Origin: Micromonospora parathelypteridis
GTDB taxonomy: Bacteria > Actinomycetota > Actinomycetes > Mycobacteriales > Micromonosporaceae
DNA length: 64,000 nucleotides
NCBI RefSeq assembly: GCF_014201145.1
Contig: NZ_JACHDP010000001.1
Location: 1,922,001 to 1,986,000 of the forward strand
Reading direction: 5' to 3'
A program made the position numbers and the translations under genes. Each line of letters begins with the position of its first letter. Position 1 is the first letter of the stretch. The notes under the pieces were generated by a model. The model made no database searches. It saw nothing but the letters and a program-made list of their open reading frames with translations, and was not told the DNA's origin. Shown piece after piece: positions 59,121 to 64,000 of this stretch.

Positions 59121-60089
59121 ATGACGACCGCAACGCCGACCGTCGCCGCCGGCACCCAGAAGACCGACGGCACCCCGTCCACCACCGCCGGCCGGGTCCG
59201 TAAACGGCTGAACAGCCGTACCGCGACGCTGGTCTCGATCGTCATCGCGGTGGTCTGGACCGTCCCGACCTTCGGTCTGTTGATCTCCTCCCTCCGACCG
59301 GAGGACGAGATCAAGACGACCGGTTGGTGGACGGCGTTCACCAGCCCACAGTTCACGTTGGAGAACTACCAGCAGGTTCTCTTCGGACGGTCGTCGTCCT
59401 CCGGGCAACTCGCCAGCTACTTCATCAACTCGCTGGCGATCACCGTTCCGTCGGTGCTCTTCCCGCTCGCCTTCGCGTCCCTCGCCGCGTACGCGCTGGC
59501 CTGGATCAAGTTCCGCGGCCGGGACTGGCTCTACATCGCGATCTTCGCGTTGCAGATCGTCCCGCTGCAGATGGCCCTGGTGCCACTGCTGAAGTTCTTC
59601 TCCACCGGCGTCACCCTCGGCGGCGTCACCCTGATGCCGGCCTGGGACCTGGTCGACGAGCAGAAGTTCGCGCAGGTGTGGTTCGCGCACACCTGCTTCG
59701 CACTCCCGTTCGCCGTCTTCCTGCTGCACAACTTCATCTCGCAGCTGCCCGGGGACCTGATGGAGGCGGCCCGGGTCGACGGGGCCACCCACCCGAAGAT
59801 CTTCCGGACCATCGTGCTGCCGCTGATCACCCCGGCGCTGGCCGCCTTCGGCATCTTCCAGTTCCTCTGGGTCTGGAACGACCTGCTGGTGGCGCTGATC
59901 TTCGCCGGTGGCGGCAACGAGACCGCCCCGCTCACCGTCCGGCTCGCCGAGATGGCCGGCACCCGGGGCAACGAGTGGCAGCGGTTGACCGCCGGCGCGT
60001 TCGTCTCCATCGTCGTACCGCTCATTGTCTTCCTGTCCCTGCAGCGCTTCTTCGTGCGAGGTCTGCTCGCCGGCAGCGTCAAGGGCTGA
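59121..60089 (+). CDS. Sugar ABC transporter permease, AglG-like
   Basis: This 322-residue permease has six membrane helices, with a disordered start (TATPTVAAGTQKTDGTPSTT) and the EAA loop DLMEAARVDGATHPKIFRTIVLPLITP. LWVWNDLLVALIFAGG after it is typical of MalG-type subunits. The ATG at 59121 is one base after the first permease stop. No ATPase gene is in the module, so a shared MsiK-like ATPase probably serves it, as in Streptomyces. Confidence 0.92.
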   Translation: MTTATPTVAAGTQKTDGTPSTTAGRVRKRLNSRTATLVSIVIAVVWTVPTFGLLISSLRPEDEIKTTGWWTAFTSPQFTLENYQQVLFGRSSSSGQLASYFINSLAITVPSVLFPLAFASLAAYALAWIKFRGRDWLYIAIFALQIVPLQMALVPLLKFFSTGVTLGGVTLMPAWDLVDEQKFAQVWFAHTCFALPFAVFLLHNFISQLPGDLMEAARVDGATHPKIFRTIVLPLITPALAAFGIFQFLWVWNDLLVALIFAGGGNETAPLTVRLAEMAGTRGNEWQRLTAGAFVSIVVPLIVFLSLQRFFVRGLLAGSVKG

Positions 60090-60093
60090 CCCG

Positions 60094-60135
60094 CTCGTCC
60101 ACCGTCGCCCGGCCCCTCGGGCGGCGGTGGACGAG
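60094..60135 (+). terminator. 18-bp terminator-like hairpin after the permease genes
   Basis: Arms 60094-60111 and 60118-60135 pair with one T-G wobble around GCCCCT. It lies five bases past the permease stop and 22 bases before the lacI start. It probably ends most importer transcripts, so lacI may have lower expression or its own promoter. Confidence 0.75.
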
Positions 60136-60157
60136 CCGGGCACCGAGCGGGGGAACC

Positions 60158-61204
60158 GTGACGAGGATCGATGATGTCGCCCGGTTGGCCGGGGTATCCA
60201 CGGCCACCGTCTCGCGGGCCCTGCGCGGGCTTCCGACGGTCTCGGCCGCCACCCGGCGCAGGGTGCTCGCCGCCGCCGAACAGCTCGACTACGAGGTCTC
60301 ACCGAGCGCGTCCCGGCTCGCCGGTGGCCGGACCGGCACCGTCGCGGTGGTGGTCCCCCGGATCACCCGCTGGTTCTTCAGCACCGTCGTCGAGGCGGTC
60401 GAGGAGTACCTCCACCAGTCCGGCTACGACCTGCTGCTCTACAACCTGGGCGGCCGGGAGCAGGTCCGCCAGCGGGTCCTGCGTACGGCCAACCTGCACA
60501 AGCGGGTGGACGCCATCATGCTCGTCGCCACACCACTGCGGCCGGCCGACCTGACCGCGCTGGCCAGCCTGGAGCTGCCCGGCGTGACCATCAGCTCGGG
60601 GAGCAGGGTGCCCAACTGGCCGTGCGTACGGATCGACGACGTGGCGGCCGCCCGGGCCGCCACCCGGCACCTGATCGACCTCGGCCACCACCGGATCGCG
60701 CACATCTCCGGCGACCCGGACGACGAGTTGGCCTTCACCACCCACCTCGACCGACGCCGCGGATACCAGGCGGAGCTTCGCTCCGCCGGCCTGCGGCCCG
60801 ACCCGAGCCTGGACGTCGAGTCCACCTTCACGATCGACGGCGGCAACCGCGCCGCCGCCGAGTTGCTGGCCCGCGGCGAGCCGCCGACCGCGATCGTCGC
60901 CGCCTGCGACGAGATGGCGATGGGCGCGATGACCGCGGTGCGCGACGCCGGGCTGCGGGTGCCGCAGGATGTCAGTGTGATCGGCATCGACGACCACGAT
61001 CTGGCCGGCGTGCTCGGGCTCAGCACCATCGCCCAGCCTGCCGCCGAGCAGGGCCGGTTGGCCGCCCGGATGCTGCTCGACCCGCTCGGCGCCAGCCCGC
61101 TGGGAGCGACCGTGCGACAACGGAGCACCGGTTGCGACACGCCGGTGATCCTGCCCACTCGGTTGGTGGTCCGGGACTCGACCGCACCGCCCCGGGCACA
61201 CTGA
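60158..61204 (+). CDS. LacI family transcriptional regulator
   Basis: This 348-residue protein has the N-terminal HTH TRIDDVARLAGVSTATVSRALRGLPTVSAATRRRVLAAAEQLDYEVSPSASRLAGG, which includes the hinge helix, and a periplasmic-binding-protein-like effector domain (VAVVVPRITRWFFSTVVEAVEEYLHQSGYDLLLYNLGG, VSVIGIDDHDLAGVLGLSTIAQP). It probably represses the importer by binding the palindrome at 56580 and releases with an alpha-glucoside. The GTG at 60158 follows GGGGGAACC. Confidence 0.94.
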   Translation: MTRIDDVARLAGVSTATVSRALRGLPTVSAATRRRVLAAAEQLDYEVSPSASRLAGGRTGTVAVVVPRITRWFFSTVVEAVEEYLHQSGYDLLLYNLGGREQVRQRVLRTANLHKRVDAIMLVATPLRPADLTALASLELPGVTISSGSRVPNWPCVRIDDVAAARAATRHLIDLGHHRIAHISGDPDDELAFTTHLDRRRGYQAELRSAGLRPDPSLDVESTFTIDGGNRAAAELLARGEPPTAIVAACDEMAMGAMTAVRDAGLRVPQDVSVIGIDDHDLAGVLGLSTIAQPAAEQGRLAARMLLDPLGASPLGATVRQRSTGCDTPVILPTRLVVRDSTAPPRAH

Positions 61205-61238
61205 ACCCACCACCCACAGCTCGATACGGGAGAAGACC

Positions 61239-62912
61239 CTGAACACCGATCCGACGCAGCAGAACCCCTCCGGTCACCCGATCACCGGTTGGTGGACCGA
61301 GGCGACCATCTACCAGATCTACCCCCGTTCGTTCGCCGACTCGGACGGTGACGGGATCGGTGACCTGCCCGGCATCACCGCCCGCCTCGACCACCTGGTC
61401 GAGTTGGGCGTGGACGCGGTGTGGCTTTCGCCCTTCTACCCGTCGCCGCAGGCCGACGCCGGCTACGACGTGGCCGACTACCGCGACATCGACCCGCTGT
61501 TCGGCACCCTCGCCGACGCGGACAAGCTGATCGCCGAGGCTCGTTCCCGCAACCTGCGGGTGATCGTCGACCTGGTCCCGAACCACACCTCCTCGGCGCA
61601 CCGCTGGTTCCAGGCAGCGCTGCCGGCCGCGCCGGGCAGCCTGGAACGGTCGCGGTACATCTTCCGAGATGGCCTCGGCCCGGCCGGTGACCAGCCGCCG
61701 AACGACTGGCAGAGCGTCTTCGGCGGCCCAGCCTGGACCCGGACGGTGGGCCCCGACGGGCAACCCGGCCAGTGGTACCTGCACCTGTTCGACACGGGGC
61801 AGCCGGACCTCAACTGGGACAACCCCGAGGTGCACGCCGAGTTCCTGGACGTGCTGCGGTTCTGGCTGGACCGTGGGGTGGACGGCTTCCGGGTCGACGT
61901 GGCGCACGGCCTGATCAAGCAGGCCGACCTGGCCGACTGGCAGGAGCCGCAGGAGATCCTCTCCGGCAACGAGGTCGACAAGCCGCGCCCGCCGATGTGG
62001 GACCAGGACGGCGTGCACGAGATCTACCGGCAGTGGCGGCAGGTTCTGAACAGCTACCCCGGCGAGCGGGTGCTGGTCGCCGAGGCCTGGGTGGAGCCGG
62101 CCGAGCGGCTCGCTCGCTACGTCCGCCCGGACGAGATGCACCAGGCCTTCAACTTCGAGTACCTGCTCGCCGCGTGGACCGCACCGGCCCAGTACGCGGT
62201 GATCACCCGCTCGCTGGAGGCGACCGACTCGGTCGGCGCGCCGACCACCTGGGTGCTGTCCAACCACGACGTGGTGCGGCACGCCTCCCGGCTCGGCCTG
62301 CCGATCGGCACGGTACGGCCCAACGGCATCGGCATCGGCGACCCGCAGCCGGACGCCGCGCTCGGCCTGCGCCGGGCCCGGGCGGCCACGCTGCTGATGC
62401 TCGCCCTGCCCGGCTCCGCGTACCTCTACCAGGGCGAGGAGCTGGGGCTGCCCGAGCACACCACACTGCCCGACGAGGCCCGGCAGGACCCGACCTGGGC
62501 ACGCAGCGGGCACACCCAGCGCGGCCGGGACGGCTGCCGGGTGCCGATCCCGTGGGAGGCCGACGCCCCGTCCTACGGCTTCGGCCCGACCGACGCGAGC
62601 TGGCTGCCGCAACCCTCGCTCTGGGCGGAGTACGCGCTGGACCGCCAGCGCGACGTGCCCGGCTCGACGTACGAGCTGTACCGGGCCGCGCTCCGGTTGC
62701 GCCGTGCCCACGGGCTGGGTCGGGGCACCCTGGAGTGGGTGCCCTCCGGCGACGAGGTGCTGACCTTCCGCAACGCGGGGCTGACCGTGCTGACCAACTT
62801 CGGTGACGCCCCGGTTCCGGTGCCGGCGGGCGCCGAGGTGCTCGCCACCAGCGCACCCCTGGACGACGACGGCGCGGTCCCGACCGACGTGACCGTCTGG
62901 CTGCGCGGCTGA
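61239..62912 (+). CDS. GH13 alpha-glucosidase with a CTG start
   Basis: This glycoside hydrolase family 13 protein (557 residues) has WWTEATIYQIYPRSFADSDGDGIGDLPGITARLDHLVELGVDAVWLSPFY near its start. Catalytic residues are Asp220 (VDGFRVDVAHG), Glu282 (VLVAEAW) and Asp344 (VLSNHDVVRH). This is the oligo-alpha-glucosidase type that hydrolyses maltose or related alpha-glucosides. Reading the full-length frame upstream, I see no ATG, GTG or TTG before 61404, which would lose 55 conserved residues. A CTG at 61239 sits behind GGGAGAAG and matches the expected N-terminus (NTDPTQQNPSG). It follows lacI by 34 bases. Confidence 0.9.
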   Translation: MNTDPTQQNPSGHPITGWWTEATIYQIYPRSFADSDGDGIGDLPGITARLDHLVELGVDAVWLSPFYPSPQADAGYDVADYRDIDPLFGTLADADKLIAEARSRNLRVIVDLVPNHTSSAHRWFQAALPAAPGSLERSRYIFRDGLGPAGDQPPNDWQSVFGGPAWTRTVGPDGQPGQWYLHLFDTGQPDLNWDNPEVHAEFLDVLRFWLDRGVDGFRVDVAHGLIKQADLADWQEPQEILSGNEVDKPRPPMWDQDGVHEIYRQWRQVLNSYPGERVLVAEAWVEPAERLARYVRPDEMHQAFNFEYLLAAWTAPAQYAVITRSLEATDSVGAPTTWVLSNHDVVRHASRLGLPIGTVRPNGIGIGDPQPDAALGLRRARAATLLMLALPGSAYLYQGEELGLPEHTTLPDEARQDPTWARSGHTQRGRDGCRVPIPWEADAPSYGFGPTDASWLPQPSLWAEYALDRQRDVPGSTYELYRAALRLRRAHGLGRGTLEWVPSGDEVLTFRNAGLTVLTNFGDAPVPVPAGAEVLATSAPLDDDGAVPTDVTVWLRG

Positions 62913-62976
62913 CCGCAGATCCGACCGGCCCATCCCGTCGACCCATGCTCCCGAGCAGGCCGGCGGGGTGGGCCTG

Positions 62977-64000
62977 TCAGAGGCGGTCGGCGCGGGCTTG
63001 CAGCAGGTCGTGCACGTTGTCGATGTCCGCCGGCGAGGTCCGTGAGGCGAGCCAGTACATGACGCCGGTGGGTATGAAGAAGAGCTGGAACGCGGCCAGC
63101 CCGACCGCGAAGTTCAACGGCGGCGGGAATGCCGCTCGCAATCCCTGGAACGCCACCCCGACCAGCCCGTTGCCGGCCGCGCGACCGACCCCGTTGACCA
63201 GGTTGCCCAGGCTGTAGACCGTGCCCCGGTGCTCCGGCGGGTTCACGTCGGCGATCAGCGCGAACCAGTTCGGCGAGTTGGCCGAGGTCAACGCGAGCGC
63301 GACGATCGCGGTGAGCAGGCTCAGCCCCACCGACGGCTCGGTGAACACACTGGACAGCACCGCGCCGACCACCGCGCCGCCGCTGGCGCCGTCCGGCACG
63401 TCGATGGTCACCGGAACGAAGAACAGCACCAGGTAGAACGGCAACGCCGCGAGGATGCCGACGGCGGCGACCAGGGCCCGCCCTCTCGGCGTACGCCGTT
63501 GCACCGCGTCACCGATCAGCCCGCCCACGATGGAGAGCACCCCGCCGAGCTGGAACAGCGTGGCGAAGACGCTGCCCACCACCACCGCGGTCGACGTCGA
63601 GTAGCCCTGGGCCTCGGCCCGCTCGGCGAAGAGCACCGGCAGCCACACCAGCGACCCGAACGCGGCCTGCGCGGTCAGACCCTGCAGGATCAGCCACCGG
63701 TTGGTCCGTCGGGCCAGGATGCGGGGCAGGTCGGCACGGCTGATCCGATAGTCGTACTCGGCGCCGGCGTCCAGCCTGTCGGCCAGCTCCGGCTCGCTCT
63801 GGCCCCGCCGGATGTCGTACGTGAACAGGTAGGCCAGGGTGGCGATCAGGCCGACGCCGGTCAGGGTCAGGAACGGCCGCCGCCAGTCGGTAGCCCCGAG
63901 CAGCCCACCGACGAGCGTGCCCGCCAGGGTGCCGACCCCCTGGGAGAGGCCCCAGAAGCTCATCACCAGCCCCCGCCGGGTCGGTGAGATCAGATCGGTG
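62977..64000 (-). CDS. MFS transporter (partial, start beyond window)
   Basis: This major facilitator protein is cut by the window's end; 341 residues are visible and the first part is missing. Visible are GLVMSFWGLSQGVGTLAGTLVGGLLGATDWRRPFLTLTGVGLIATLAYLFTYDIRRG, then about eight further helices including AAFGSLVWLPVLFAERAEAQGYS and AVGILAALPFYLVLFFVPV. The substrate is unknown. The cytoplasmic loop after DIRRGQSEPELADRLDAGAEYDYRISRADLPRIL is long. It converges with the GH13 gene at a 64-base gap. Confidence 0.88.
   Translation of the reverse strand, partial: TDLISPTRRGLVMSFWGLSQGVGTLAGTLVGGLLGATDWRRPFLTLTGVGLIATLAYLFTYDIRRGQSEPELADRLDAGAEYDYRISRADLPRILARRTNRWLILQGLTAQAAFGSLVWLPVLFAERAEAQGYSTSTAVVVGSVFATLFQLGGVLSIVGGLIGDAVQRRTPRGRALVAAVGILAALPFYLVLFFVPVTIDVPDGASGGAVVGAVLSSVFTEPSVGLSLLTAIVALALTSANSPNWFALIADVNPPEHRGTVYSLGNLVNGVGRAAGNGLVGVAFQGLRAAFPPPLNFAVGLAAFQLFFIPTGVMYWLASRTSPADIDNVHDLLQARADRL

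Overview
The window is about 72% GC and comes from an actinomycete, most likely Micromonospora or a close relative in the Micromonosporaceae. This rests on the strong third-position GC bias, many GTG starts, stop/start overlaps (ATGA, TGATG), PPOX/F420-type oxidoreductases, and small families typical of the group such as the GPGG-motif membrane protein. It reads as ordinary chromosome: about 65 protein genes and one tRNA, with no phage, insertion sequence, CRISPR array or rRNA seen.

Layout. 1-13 kb: the end of a penicillin-binding protein; cobB, and a cobD-cobQ pair for late cobalamin synthesis; a SURF1 protein; ATP-dependent DNA ligase LigB; an M20 peptidase; an M48 protease; a P-loop kinase; a rhodanese; an atypical SSB. 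13-24 kb: a ribosome-hibernation-factor-like protein behind a tiny coupled ORF; an alpha/beta hydrolase; tRNA-Arg(TCT); small enzymes; a SigE-family sigma factor coupled to a membrane-anchored partner; a Tat-exported PhoD phosphatase coupled to a discoidin-domain protein; two lipoproteins. 24-30 kb: a three-gene signalling operon (histidine kinase, degenerate kinase-like membrane protein, response regulator) and a GlxA regulator/isochorismatase pair. 30-41 kb: PlsC acyltransferase, glycogen debranching enzyme with an SCP2-like protein, CBS protein, TMEM175-like channel, Asd, and a pair of M16 peptidases. 41-42.6 kb: DAHP synthase behind a leader with the features of a Tyr/Trp/Phe attenuator. 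42.7-53 kb: small conserved proteins, an NlpC/P60 hydrolase, a group 2 sigma factor, the murR-like/murQ operon with an autoregulatory promoter, an epimerase, an SDR and a thymidylate-kinase-like protein. 53.5-55.3 kb: a tight four-gene operon (nucleotidyltransferase, BON, metallophosphoesterase, 47-residue membrane protein). 55.6-64 kb: an M23 peptidase, an alpha-glucoside ABC importer with a LacI regulator and a GH13 glucosidase that appears to start at CTG, and the start of an MFS gene.

How the genes work together. The last block is a self-contained sugar module: the LacI-type repressor probably acts at the palindrome upstream of the binding-protein gene, the importer brings in an alpha-glucoside and the GH13 enzyme hydrolyses it. 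The murR-like/murQ operon recycles N-acetylmuramic acid 6-phosphate. The aro leader would tie DAHP synthase expression to charged aromatic tRNAs.

The observations most worth following are: the aromatic attenuator (41151-41296); the CTG start (61239); the CobB that lacks its glutaminase cysteine; three different perfect or near-perfect intergenic palindromes that look like dispersed elements; the degenerate kinase-like partner in the signalling triad; and a probable frameshift at the start of the 15260-16125 gene.
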